NCBI GenBank assembly: GCA_040285825.1
Contig: JAUPSS010000003.1
Span: 1,674,001-1,738,000 of the forward strand
Reading direction: 5' to 3'
Source of the DNA: Eukaryota sp. TZLM1-RC
Taxonomy: Eukaryota > Metamonada: BaSk clade
DNA: 64,000 nucleotides
In this document: in pieces, positions 1-11,074 of the stretch
Layout of the letters: every line of letters starts with the position of its first letter
How positions within the stretch are numbered: position 1 is the stretch's first letter
The notes under the pieces: model-generated
Database searches by the model: none
Seen by the model: only the letters and a program-made list of their open reading frames with translations
Told to the model about the DNA's origin: nothing
Program-made: the position numbers and the translations under genes

Positions 1-1
1 C

Positions 2-3000
2 AACACTTCCTCCATACCATTCAACCACCTATCCGTCGTGTACGAAAGGAATGGACCGACACTAACGACAACGTCCTACGGAGATTATCTTCGTTGCCAG
101 AACTTTGATAAAAGGTATGTTATTCAACAGGATAATAAAGTTCATTCAGTAGACTATGGTCGATGGCTGAGTGATAAAGCTTATAGATCACGTCAACAAG
201 GTCAAAAAAGGGGTCAGAATCGCCAAGACCCGTATTCGTTACCTATTCATTCTAAAAAAGATGAAATTATTCAAGCATTAAAGTCTAGCAGAATTGTTAC
301 TATTTCTGCTGAAACTGGTTCTGGTATGTTTTGGTACTGTGGGATTGGTTTAAATGCAATTATTTGAATTAAATGTTGTTAATTCAACAAAACTTTTGTT
401 TTGATCAAACATTTAGTTTTCTTTCCCTTTTTTCTTTCAATAGACAAACTAACCATAGGAAAATCAACCCAACTAGCCAAAATGATTCTTGACGATGCCG
501 CTGAATCCAATGTCCCTCTTCCCCATATAGTCGTCTCCCAACAGCGAAGAGTTCCTTGCTACACTCTAGCTAGGAGAGTTTCCAACGAATGGGGATTGTT
601 TTTCCCTTCTCTAATAGGGTATCATATCGGAGGGGATGCTTGTTTCACTCATGACTGTAGAATTAAATTTGTTACGAATGGGGTGTGTCAGGGTCTTTTA
701 AAGTCAATTTTGAGCGATCAAAATGGAAGCAATCAGATTGATGTTTTGATTTTTGATGAGGTTCATAATCGTGACGTTGATGGTGAACTTTGTTTGACTT
801 TGTGTAAGTTTCTATTGGCGAAAAAACCATCTTTAAGAATTGTGTTAATGTCTGCAACTCTTCCAACAAATAATTTGGCAGAGTTATATGCAGACCAATA
901 CGTTCCAATCACCCAAATTGACCATTTCCCTTACCCTAACTCTAACCCTGACCCTACGGCGTTGGACTCTGAGGAGATGCAATTAGGAAGGTTTTATTCC
1001 AATATTCCTTCTCGTTTGCATACAAGTGTAGAAGTTCCTGGCCGAAGGTTTGAAATTTTCAGGTATTATTTGGATGATGCACCAGTCAAGCGATATTTCA
1101 CCTATGAAAATATGGATTTCAAACCTTTTTCAGACGCTTCTGCCCCTGTTCGCTGTAATTTTGATATCCGTAAGCAGATACCTGCTTTTGTAGAGGACAT
1201 TATCAAGAAACAACTATTTTCTCGACACTTCCATAAAGTCAATGGAATTCTGATCTTTTTACCTGGGCTGGGTAACATTAATGAGCTTGCAGATGCCTTT
1301 GCCACGTCACCAATCGCTGGCAAAATTGATGTTTGCATGCTTCACTCCAGTTTGTCTTCGGAAGATAATGAAAAGGCCTTAAAGCCTAAATCAAAAAGTA
1401 GAAGAAACAGAGTAAAGGTTATTTTAGCAACCAATATCGCAGAGTCTTCGCTTACAATTCCTGACATTAATATCGTAATCGACACGTGTGTTCATAAGGA
1501 AGTTTGGTATAAAGAAGCTGAGCGGAACGACATTCTAGTGGAAACCTGGGCGTCGAGACAGTTATTAACTCAACGTGAGGGTCGGGTCGGAAGGTTGGGT
1601 CCTGGGGTAGTGGTTAGAATGATTCCAAAAAATTTTTATGACAACTGTTTACTTTTGGAAAGTAAACCTATGACTTTGAGAGTTTCGCTAACACGATTAG
1701 TATTGAGTTGCTTAAATATAGGGGTAATTGAGCCTGATCAGCTACTACAATCCTTGCCTGCACCCCCTAATCTAAATCGTGTTTCGCAAGCTTATAATGT
1801 TTTAATTAGGGAAGGGGTTATTGTCAATCAAAATCCTATCCCTAACCCTAACCGCAACTCTCACACACTTTCCCCAATGGGAAGAGTTGTTTTATCAGTA
1901 CCTTTGTCAATTAAGGCAGCTAAAATGGCCTTTTATGGCTGTTGTTTGGGGTTGGGTGAATACGCCATCATTGCTGCTTGTATATCTGACCGAAAGAGTC
2001 CAATCAAGACACCAATGGGTAATCCAGCTGCCGGCATGAAATCATTATTGAATTTTTCTGGTGGAACGAGGTCTGATTTAGTTGCTGGGGTTAATGCTTA
2101 TTTGTGGTTCATTAAGAACAAGGGTTATATTATTGATAATTTGGAAAATCCCCAAGAAATTATTGGAGAAACACCCTATTTCTTGTCACTTTTTTGGCTC
2201 CAAGAACTTCACGATGTTGTTATCCAAGTACGACAAGAATTTTCAAAATTTGGACTGGTGTCTCAGCCTCGACGTATGGAGCTCTTTAATCACCGCATTA
2301 CTGACACCAGTGATGATGCGGTGACCAGTGAGGTGACAAGTAGGGATCAAGATGACGTCAGTGTTGTCGATGATGATAGTGATGAAGATTTGATTGAAGA
2401 TTCTTTCTCTTTCTCTCAAGTGGACAATGGTGATGATCAACTTGACACAATGTTTACAAATTTAGAAATATCTGGCCCTAACCCCAACCCCAACACTAAC
2501 CCTAACCCTAACCCTAACCCTAACGATGACATTCCAGAGTTCAGCTATCGACCATCTGTTTCAGAGTCTTTGGTTGATTTGTTGGACAGCTTTGGGTGTC
2601 GAGATTTCTCACAAACTCCTCAGTCATTACCGGTTGACAGTCAAAATGATGACGTCAGCAAGGAAAATCGAAAAGGGAAAGAAGAGGAGATCTATACTGA
2701 AAAAATGGATTTTGTTACAAATTCAAATTTTCAGTTTCCTTATCTTTCAATCAAAAATGATTGCTTTGCCAAAACATTTCTACTCCAAATTGTTGCCACT
2801 TTCTGCTTTTCCTCTAATGTCTTTCGTTCTCTCCCTCTTAGTTTCGCTGGTTCAGACAGGTTTGTGCGGGATGTCATGCAAAGAGTGGCAGTAGAGGATA
2901 ATAGAGCAAAAGATGTTACTTATTTTGAAAATGTTGGTCCAAATGCTCCTTCTCAGCTTAAAGCTCAAGTTGATTTGTTTATTTCTGGTGGTTCTACGTG

Positions 3001-3826
3001 GATCTCATTGTTTAAAACGCGAAATGCTGTGCTTGGTCAAGAAAACTTAGTAGTTTTGGATCACTCTGGTAGGTCTTCTTCGCGTGGAGAATTTTTAAAA
3101 TTTGATCCTCCTTTTTTCCATTCTCCAATTACTAATTTATTATTCCAATTTAGAGAAAGTCGTAATAATCAAGGTAATCTTGTTGAGTGTCAAAGAATAA
3201 GTCGCCATAGCTCAAGTCTTAACAAACTCAGTTCAATCTTTAATCCCAATCAAAATTCAATATTTACCAGGATTTCATTGGCAAATCCAGGAATTCCATC
3301 AACTTCAAAACGTCTTTTGTCAGTAGTTTCTGCTACAAATTGTATTGTTACTCTCAACAAAAGAGGAAATCAATCATTTATTTACACGAATGGTCAACAG
3401 TTGCCATTAATGCCTAATTTATTGGAGAAATTATTCCTTGTTTTTTATCCAATCAAGAACTATAACCAGCTTTCTAGAATTTCTCCTGCATCTTTCAGGA
3501 CTGCAGATGTTTGCTCTGATTCATCTAATTTTACTTTACAATATAAATGTACCTTGGAAAATGCAGATTTGCTCTATGATATGAGATTAATTTTCAATGA
3601 AATCATTAATTTATCATTAGAAGATGTTTCTTATTCACATAATGGCAGAGAACTTCGAGCGGAAGATATATTCAGATTAATGAAGAGAAGAGAACGAAAA
3701 CTTTCTAGACTTAATCCAGCTTTGAGATCTTTTAAAGATGTTTGGCGAATGTTTTTGGATTTCTTTGATTTGGAATCAGTTTTCGTAAGTTCTTCGCTAT
3801 CTTCATCAACTTTAGGAATACCTTAA
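2..3826 (+). CDS. DEAH-box RNA/DNA helicase (RHA/DHX36-like), 5' partial, two exons
   Basis: ATP-dependent nucleic-acid helicase of the DEAH/RHA superfamily 2 group. Frame 2 is open from the window edge and holds no ATG before the helicase core, so the true start lies upstream. Splicing out 324-458 joins ETGSG to KSTQLAK, giving Walker A. Motif II is DEVH (FDEVHNRD), motif III SATLPT, motif VI QREGRVGRLG. The HA2/ratchet region and a long, poorly conserved C-terminal part follow. Exon 2 ends at TAA 3824-3826, and exon lengths sum to an in-frame product of about 1,230 residues visible here. The C-terminal half carries acidic stretches and an Asn-Pro repeat encoded by telomere-like DNA (2476-2524). 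DHX36/DHX9/YTHDC2-like paralogues cannot be told apart from this fragment. Confidence 0.9.
324..458 (+). other. Spliceosomal intron in the DEAH helicase gene (135 nt)
   Basis: Starts GTATGT and ends CTAACCATAG. Removing it restores the Walker A motif GSGKST exactly and keeps frame between two ORFs that are otherwise closed by stops. The branch-point-like CTAAC sits directly against the 3' splice site, as in Giardia and Trichomonas introns. Confidence 0.9.
2476..2524 (+). repeat. Interstitial telomere-like repeat (CCCTAA)n inside coding sequence
   Basis: Degenerate CCCTAA/CCCCAA units end in four perfect CCTAAC units (2500-2524) and are read in frame as Asn-Pro repeats in the helicase. Shorter related tracts occur in the same gene near 931-956 and 1838-1853, and single PNPN-type tracts occur in the RING gene near 15270. 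This is the complement of the TTAGGG telomere repeat. Confidence 0.85.
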
Positions 3827-4446
3827 GTAGAATTTCCTTTTTAATTAAGTTTGTTCGTCTTTTTTTTAAATAAACAATTGTTTGGCGAAAATACAAATCA
3901 AATGGTAACTCAACTAGGTAATTAAATTAGATCAAACAAAATTTTTCAAAAAGAGAAAAAACTGAATTCAAGACACAATTTCAAACCACTGTATAATTCG
4001 AAAAAGTCACCTTGATCTTTTCATTGAAATTGCTGTTGTTCATTCAACAGTTTTTAACTGGCCTTGCAAGTCAAATATTTTGCTCTGATTCTAACAATGG
4101 TGATTTTTTGCTACTGGGTTATCATAACAAATTTCTTAATCTGTAAAATGAAAGAAATTCTAAGTATTGAACCCAACAACAGATACTTTGATCGTGTGGT
4201 ATATATCTACTTTTTGACATCACCCTTTCATATGGGGTTTGTTGTGTTGATTATGAAAAACAGAGTTTATTTCAACATACATATAAAGTCTCCCACAGAA
4301 TTCAAGGTCAAAAACGCTGAAATAATTGATTAAACAATCAAAAATGTTTAGTCGCAATCCGTTTTTCAATCAAATTTCAATGGTGAATTTATTTATTTTT
4401 AGATTTTTAATGATATACTAACCATTTACCGGCTGATTCCAAAAAA
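3827..4446. other. Intergenic, convergent 3' ends; no gene recognised
   Basis: AT-rich sequence between the helicase stop and the TFIIF-alpha stop. An 89-codon plus-strand ORF (4064-4333) begins with TTG and resembles nothing I know. Confidence 0.5.
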
Positions 4447-5550
4447 TCATTTTAATATCCAATAAAAAACACCACCAACTTTACTTTTCCTACAGACCTG
4501 AGCCAAAACTTTCTTAAATTTCGCTCTCCATTCCTCTGCTTCCGCCTTACTCATATTAGCATAACAACAACCAAACAATTCCCTGAAATCTTTTGCGGTT
4601 AAACGTTGATTTTTAGCTGCTGAAATTTCCCTAATCAAATCATCTGCCTGTGGAACGTAGCCCCTAACATAACGTACTCTGCAAGACTTGACAGCCTGAA
4701 AATGCATTGGTTCTGTTCTTGGTTTCTTGGTCAATGGAAGTCCATCTGATTGAGCTCCCCTTTTTGACCCTGCTACGTCGACAGATTCTTTTACCGGTAA
4801 TTCCCCTGCAATACTCACTGCCGCCTCTTCTGTTTCTTTTACCATTTCCTCAGAGTCTTTTTCATCAGAAGCACTGACTTCACTAGTGAGTGCTCTTATA
4901 ACATTGCTCTTTTGAATCTCCAACTGCTCCTTCCTTCTTAAATCATCCTCTGTCTCCTCTAGAACATCATCCTGCTCTAGTTTAACCCCCAATTCTTCCT
5001 CCAAATCAAGCTCGTAATTCTCGTCATCGTCGTCAAATCTCAAGTCAAAGTCCATAAACTCTGCCCCAGGGTCCTCGTAAGTTTCAGTAGGGGGTGGGGG
5101 AACATGCTTATCTTTACTAGTTAGACCAACGTGCATAACTCCTTCTTGCGTCTCTTTTGGAAGCTCTACAGGGCCGTTTTTTCTATTAAACCCGTACCAC
5201 TTACCAATCGGGACGGCTCTCATTCGATCTTTTTGTCTCGATAACATCAGATAACCCCCTGTTGCCAACGACTCGCTTCCCTTGTAGGCCTTGGGGTTGG
5301 GTGTGTTTTTGGCATAGATGAGGAGATCCTGATGGTCTTTGGATGAGGTTGAGCGTTTTGTTATCCAGGGGTCAGTACATTTAAAGTGACGTTCGACAAG
5401 ACAAAGAGGACGGCCTATTGATGTGGCAGAAAGAGGGTCCTTTTCATTAGGATCGAAAGACGATTCAAAACGTGCGATGTTCCAAAGAGGTTTGTCCTTA
5501 AACGTAACAGGAAAGATGGGAAACTCTTCTATTCGTTCATCTGAGGACAT
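4447..5550 (-). CDS. General transcription factor TFIIF, alpha subunit (RAP74/Tfg1)-like
   Basis: Predicted 367-residue nuclear protein. The N-terminal third has the feature MRAVPIGKWYGFN, which resembles the FPVHNWYNF region of RAP74's dimerisation domain. The middle is long, highly acidic and probably disordered (about residues 165-260). The last 70 residues (LTAKDFRELF ... FKKVLAQVC ... VFYWILK) match the pattern of the RAP74 C-terminal winged helix, which binds the polymerase CTD phosphatase. The order and charge pattern are those of TFIIF-alpha, but overall similarity is low. ATG at 5548-5550; stop at 4447. The upstream core resembles those of the PLD and TPRKB genes. Confidence 0.7.
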   Translation of the reverse strand: MSSDERIEEFPIFPVTFKDKPLWNIARFESSFDPNEKDPLSATSIGRPLCLVERHFKCTDPWITKRSTSSKDHQDLLIYAKNTPNPKAYKGSESLATGGYLMLSRQKDRMRAVPIGKWYGFNRKNGPVELPKETQEGVMHVGLTSKDKHVPPPPTETYEDPGAEFMDFDLRFDDDDENYELDLEEELGVKLEQDDVLEETEDDLRRKEQLEIQKSNVIRALTSEVSASDEKDSEEMVKETEEAAVSIAGELPVKESVDVAGSKRGAQSDGLPLTKKPRTEPMHFQAVKSCRVRYVRGYVPQADDLIREISAAKNQRLTAKDFRELFGCCYANMSKAEAEEWRAKFKKVLAQVCRKSKVGGVFYWILK

Positions 5551-5590
5551 AAGCTAATAGCAAAAAGTGTGAAAAGATAGAAACCAGTTG
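5551..5590 (-). promoter_or_regulatory. Upstream core motif CAACTGGTT, 40 nt before the TFIIF-alpha ATG
   Basis: Read on the minus strand, CAACTGGTTTCTATC lies 40 nt before the ATG, followed by TTTTCACACTTTTTG. The PLD (28472-28512) and TPRKB (38949-38989) genes have CAACNGGTTACTACTATTTG at 41 nt. Equal spacing suggests a shared promoter or initiator element; function is inferred. Confidence 0.5.
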
Positions 5591-6585
5591 AGGAGACCGT
5601 TGAGGATGATGTTGAAATTGTCAATTTCAAGAAATCAATTTCCTCACTTCATCGAATCAGAAAAAGCAACAAAAAAGTAATAAAAGTAATGACAAAAGTT
5701 GCTTATTTCTATCAACATCATTATCAGATATTGTAGCTTATTCTTTTGCTTTTGAATCTGCAGTATTGAATTTTCAACTAAACCAAAGTGTCATTTGCAA
5801 CATCACAGGAAACAAAGGCAACAATGACTTTAGAATGATCGATTCAGTCAAAGTAATTGACAGCAATTGACGTCAGATCCGAAATTATTCTATGATTGTG
5901 TTTTTGCTTAATGAAGGCACAAACGAATCTCTTGCCGTATGGAACACACAATCTTCATGGAACACTCAAAGAGAACAGTAAGTTACTAAACATGGCGCAA
6001 TGTCAGTTGCGTATGCTTCAATTAAACAAAGTTTTCTTTTAATCACAATTGATCAGATAATTATTTAAATTTAGTCTTAGTTGGTTCAAGGGTCTTTCAA
6101 CAAGCATTTAGTTCACATCAAAAAGGTACATTAATTAGTGGAGTGATCAATGTGATTCCTTATTCAGACATACATCTTTTGCCTAGTTATAATGAGTGAA
6201 GATTTTGTTGTCAAATAGATGAAATTGCATATCAGGTGAAAAAATCACTTTTTATATATTCTATTCAAACTTTTTTCTAATTTTGCATTAACTTTTTTTG
6301 AATTAATCACATATTTTTCTGGGATACTTCTATTATTATGTGACTACGAAAAACATTGAGTCCATTGATTTATGGCAATTATTGAAATTGCTTCACATAT
6401 TAGAAAATAGAACTTCAAGCTAAACCACTATATTATAGACCGGGATGGACATAATTAAGATCTTGAGAAACGTTCCATCCTTCAATTTTGATATTATTTT
6501 TGCTTGTAATTTGTTCACCTTCTGGAATAGAGGACTAAAGATAAGAGGATGAATTAATCAAAATATTTTGTGAAACTTGAGGTCT
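5591..6585. other. Upstream intergenic, no gene recognised
   Basis: AT-rich with no open frame of note and no motif I can name apart from the promoter-proximal sequence of TFIIF-alpha. Confidence 0.5.
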
Positions 6586-6935
6586 CTATTGAACACCATT
6601 GGATGATTTCAATATAGAAACAGCAAAATACAAGAGATTCATCTTTTTCAAATTATTCAAAAAAAGTTGACATACGTCAATAATGGCAGTATATACATTT
6701 TTGAGCATTCTATCGAAACCAGGAGTAATTAAATCAACATCATGATCCTTGAAGGCATTATTTGAGCTACTCTCATTGAGGTCCATTCAACAGTTGACAA
6801 AAGGGGATTTTTCCTTAGTCAAGCCATGACGAACAGTGTTTTGCTTTCGGTAACTTGTTCTGCAATTTTGCGCATGTAAATCTTCAAGAAAACAACCTCT
6901 GGACGGAAGTCCTTGACTATCAGCTTTTAGTCAAA
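6586..6935 (-). mobile_element. Family C non-LTR retrotransposon fragment, internally deleted
   Basis: Minus-strand reading gives TKEKSPFVN and MDLNESSS, matching AKEKNPVFANFLIDLKESSS of the family C copy at 25.8 kb. It then jumps directly to DHDVDLITPGFD, the equivalent of ADLVAPGIDG in the endonuclease-like region at 59.0 kb. The zinc-knuckle part in between is missing and stops interrupt the frame. Confidence 0.7.
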
Positions 6936-7379
6936 TAATTATAAATTATACGATTGCACAGGACTTTCAATAATTCTTTGCAATAATTTTTTACTTTGTT
7001 GTGTTTGTGTAGCAGCAGGACGCAACTTTTAGAAAAGAATTCTAGATAAGCATAATTAATTATAATCAATGTTAAATGGAATTCCATTTCAAGACCTGTT
7101 TTTTACTGATATTTTTATGGCTGAAGCTTACATTAAGGTATAACAAACATCTTATTTCAAAAATTTTGTTCTGAAAAACATTTTTATAAATATTAAAACC
7201 ATCTTTGCACAAACTCTTGATTAATTGACGGTTTTCTACTCCTTCACAATTGTCATTCCGAAGTGTCAAGGACAATCAACATATTTGGTATTTGGGTACA
7301 TTGAAATATTTTAAAAATCCAGCAACAGAATTCTTGTGTGATGTGCGCCGGTACAAAAAGAGTCAAATTCCTTAAATTT
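6936..7379. other. Intergenic, no gene recognised
   Basis: AT-rich. A 67-codon minus-strand ORF (7072-7275) has no recognisable similarity. Confidence 0.4.
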
Positions 7380-7830
7380 ATATAATTTATTGAATTTGCA
7401 CACTTAACAACATAAACTCATAACTAATGGGATGAAACTCATAGAACCAAGATTTTCTCTACAAACTCTTGATCTGCTTGTTGTCTAGCTAAAGCTTCTC
7501 TAATTCGATTGAAACCGTGGCGATTTATTAATAATGCCAAATTGATTTCGAGAGCGCCATAGAAAGATATCAAATCTTTTCATTGTTTTTCTTGAACCAT
7601 TTTGAAAATCATTCAAAAAAAGTTTCTGCTTCTACAGATAGTTTTCCGTTTACCGAAAATGGGAATGCAATAAAAATTAGCTGTGTATTTCTATCAGCAT
7701 TAGCTTCTTTGATATTTTTGTCATATTTTCTATGTTTTTCTTTAGCTTTAAATTGAAGAACACCTACAAGATTAAGTTTTCTTCTGGTCATTGAAACAGA
7801 TATTGACTATAATAATGGTATAAAGACTGT
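7380..7830 (-). mobile_element. Family A non-LTR retrotransposon 3' end, copy 1
   Basis: Carries the family A 3' signature on the minus strand: coding sequence for the end of the endonuclease region, then a short 3' UTR ending in AATAAA near 7390. Upstream come the KEKHRKYDKN segment (K..KY motif of the restriction-like endonuclease region) and a basic segment RRKLN. Several frame breaks are present, so it is a dead, 5'-truncated copy. Confidence 0.8.
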
Positions 7831-7884
7831 GAGGGCAAATCCAAATCCATTTACCAAACCTACATTGAAAATCCATTCTTCATT

Positions 7885-8660
7885 GTATTTATTGAATTTG
7901 CACACTTAATTAAATTAACTCAATACTAATGGGACGACTATCATTGAACCAAGATTTCCTCTACAAAATCTTGATCTGCTTGCTGTCTAGCTAAAGCTTC
8001 TCTTATTCGATTGAAAAACCGTGGTAATCTATTAATAATGGTAAATTGAATCCGTGAACGCCATAAAAATATATCAAATCTTCTCATTGTTTTTTCTTGC
8101 ACCCTTTTTTGGAAGTCATCCAAAAAAGTTTCTGCTTCAACTGATAATCTTCCATTTATCGAAAATGGGAAAGCAATAAAAACCAGCTGTGTATTTCTAT
8201 CGACATTTGCCTCTTAAATTTCTTTATCATATTTTCTATGTTTTTCTTTTGCTTTAAAATCCAGAGCAGCCACAGGATTAAGTTTTCTTCTGTGAACCAA
8301 AGTATCATTTGCAACATTAAATGAGACGAAGTCAACAATAGCTTCAGAATTATCAATCCAATCACAGAATACATCACCTATATCATCAGAACCAAAGTTA
8401 TTCAGAGAAAGTGTTTCCTTCAGCAGAGGTTCTTTAAAACACGAGATTCTTAAATTTCGTGCAACATAAAAACAGTGTCTCTAACAGCATCATGTAGTGA
8501 AGAACGATAAGTTATCAATTTCGAACAATTCAGAGCGTGGCACAAAATGAGTTGAGGTGAATTCGAACAAATACATTTTTCTTTTGATAAAAATTGAGTA
8601 ATGGCGATATTCAAATATAATCTCATTTTTGTTACAAAGAGTATTTTCCTTAGTTACAGA
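7885..8660 (-). mobile_element. Family A non-LTR retrotransposon 3' end, copy 2
   Basis: Head-to-tail neighbour of copy 1. Minus-strand translation ends LARQQADQDFVEEILVQ, then a stop, a short UTR and AATAAA near 7889. Further upstream it is collinear with the longer copy at 57.5-58.3 kb: zinc-knuckle region, HDAVRD-like segment, then DVFCDWIDNSEAIVDF. It contains stops and frameshifts and is truncated at its 5' side. Confidence 0.85.
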
Positions 8661-8763
8661 AACAGAGATTCAATTTTTTATGCTAAAAATCTGCTATACT
8701 AGGAGAATAACCCACATTGTAAGATCTTGCGCTGCAGGTGTTGAATAAACAAAATTCTCTGTT

Positions 8764-9895
8764 TTGTGGCAGTCATTATTGTCGGGTGGAGGCAAGAATT
8801 TTATTTATGAATTGACTCGTAGATTTCCAGAACATTCTCATTTTTTAGATCCATGTTTGAATAAGTTATCTTCTGAGCTCGAAATATTATTGAGCCATAT
8901 AGTACTGAGCAAACACAAATTTGGACCAAATGTTTTCCCCAATCAATTCAAGAAATTCTGAACCAATCTCTCTTTAATTAGCAATTTTGCTGTAAAAAAT
9001 TTCAACAAAAAATGCCAAAGATCTTTGAAAATTTGGATTTTGATGTTAGACTTGGCTTGGATATGAAAAAAATATCCCACTTTTGCAAATCTTTTACAAG
9101 ATATGTGTGATAGTAAATCTTTTTCTTTAGTAACAAACATTCCTCAAGTTTATGGCACTATCTTAACTGATGCAACTTGGACTTTGATTATGAGACTTTG
9201 TTCCTTTATCTGGCCTGATAATTTACCTCATAATTTAACTTGTAAATGTTCTCGTAAAATTACAATTACTCATTTGTTAAATTGTAAACACTTTATTACC
9301 TTTGGAAACAAGGTTCACGATGCCATAAAAGACCAATTATATTGTATGTGTAAGTCTTATAGAATTGAATCCTTTTGCGAACTTCTGTTGTCAAATCTGT
9401 TTGATACTGAAGACTTTCATAAGAATAACAAAGGTGATATTGAATTACCTGGATTAAATGGAAGCTTCATTTTATTGGAGGTAGGGTCTTTTGATATTTG
9501 AAATGTCTCAAATGAAAGGCTTGCTTATTCTGAAATTCATAATTCTCTTTCAAATGCTGAAAATTTCACAATTAAAAAAATACAGTAAACCGTTGTCAAA
9601 ATTGTTTAAACAACAACATGCAAAATACAATTTCTATCCATTTGTTTTTTCTTTATTTGGTTCACTTGCTCCAACGGCTTTACGTTTTTTGGCAGATTTT
9701 GAAATGATTGTAAAAAGAAAAACTAACAGAAATTTTCAACAGATTGTTTTGGCAAAAAAGAATTGTGTTTTCTATTATTAAGGCAACGTTGAAGATGGTT
9801 TCTGATGCTTTGCTTTTTCTTGGATCTCACTATGAGAGAGTTGCACATAGTTGTTTTGTTTTGGGAGATGGATTCATCAGATGTTGATTTATAAG
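8764..9895 (+). mobile_element. Family B non-LTR retrotransposon, 5'-truncated, frameshifted
   Basis: In pieces it encodes SGGGKNFIYELTRRFPE, a Cys/His knuckle (CKCSRKITITHLLNCKHF), HDAIKDQLYCMCKSYRIE, and the endonuclease-like GDIELPGLNGSFILLEV. It ends with FEMIVKRKTNRNFQQ...DVDL and a poly-A-like tail near 9900. At least three frame breaks are seen (near 8960, 9500 and 9780). Region order matches the C-terminal part of non-LTR retrotransposon polyproteins that follows the reverse transcriptase. Confidence 0.8.
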
Positions 9896-9899
9896 TTGT

Positions 9900-10490
9900 T
9901 TGTTAAATTTTTTTTTAAAAAAAGTTGAAACTTTCGACCAGAAAGTAAAGAACTTGGCTCATTTTTTGTTGTTTTATCAAAATTGAATAACTAGAAAACG
10001 TTAAGAAAAGGAAGAAGAAACAGTGTTATAATGGTTTAAACGCAAATTAAAAATAAATACAATAAATAAAATTTAAGCCATATTCCGCTTTTAAGAACCC
10101 TAAGATCATTTATATCCATTGTTTACTTCCGATAGTGTTAATCTAGAGTGAGAATTTACATTTGAAATGTCAAAAGTAAGGTAATTTATTACGCAGAATG
10201 ATAAAGTCTTCGAACCAATATTTTGGGTGCAATTCTATAGACAATTAACTAATAAAAACGATTTTATATAACTATCCAAAGCCAATTATTACATTACTAG
10301 AGATGAAATATTTTCCACGTTGGTGTGAATGTTAATGTTAACTTAGAGTAATCTTTTTTTGGATTTATTAACAGTAATTACTGTTGGGTCAATATGGGGA
10401 TGCATCAGGTAATAAACGGAAAACAGGGTGTTTATTACAGCGGGTGTGAATAATCAAATGAAATTATACTAGAATCTAGATAAATACATA
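9900..10490. other. Intergenic, no gene recognised
   Basis: AT-rich, rich in stops on both strands; nothing recognised. Confidence 0.4.
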
Positions 10491-10787
10491 ATGACGTGGC
10501 ATTACGTGATTACTGTAAAGTACAAACAACTAACTAACTATGGCGAGAAGCCAACATATTTTTGGAATTGCAATGCTCCCTCACTTACTAATTCAGAAGG
10601 AAATTCTAATATCATCCTAGCTCCTAATACACTCAATCTGTGTAATCACTTTGGCTTCCAAGTTTCTACAAGTGCTTTGTGTAGTATTTGTAATTCAGAA
10701 TTGGGGTGTACGGAAGTTATTATGGGTCATTTCTGTGGACATTTACACCACGAGTCTTGTTCTTCTACTAGTCATTGTTTGATATGA
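10491..10787 (+). CDS. Small ORF with RING-like Cys/His pattern, possibly a gene fragment
   Basis: A 98-codon ORF from ATG 10491. The second half has CSICNSELGCTEVIMGHFCG followed by HLHHESC, which is the spacing of the first half of a RING-H2 finger (C-x2-C, C-x-H, H-x2-C). The protein stops before a second Cys pair, so it is either a truncated RING gene or chance. No neighbouring exon was found. Confidence 0.3.
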   Translation: MTWHYVITVKYKQLTNYGEKPTYFWNCNAPSLTNSEGNSNIILAPNTLNLCNHFGFQVSTSALCSICNSELGCTEVIMGHFCGHLHHESCSSTSHCLI

Positions 10788-11074
10788 TTTTCGGGTTAAG
10801 TTATTATTATTAAATGTAAATATTGGAAAATGGTAAACTTATTTACACAAAAATCATTTGGAACACAAAAGTTCATACTAAAGATTAATTAAAATAATAT
10901 TTAATAAAAAATTTGGGGTAAAAGACAAAATGATTGTCTACAATAATAAAGAGACTTATTCAAAAAAAACATCAGACATAAACCCAAACTACAAAGAGCA
11001 AATGAAACAAAATAGACACCACAAATAATGATGAAACAAACACAACATCATTCTTATTAAAAAAAGGAAAAACT
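10788..11074. other. AT-rich spacer before the BSD gene 3' end
   Basis: No coding signal seen. The minus-strand ORF at 10972-11160 overlaps the BSD gene end and lacks support. Confidence 0.4.

Noticed and set aside
113-128. GTATGT...AACAG in the first exon of the helicase as a possible intron
   Set aside because: It would be only 16 nt long and has no branch-point motif; the frame reads through it well.
4064-4333. 89-codon ORF with hydrophobic stretches
   Set aside because: Starts at TTG, is AT-driven in composition and shows no family features.
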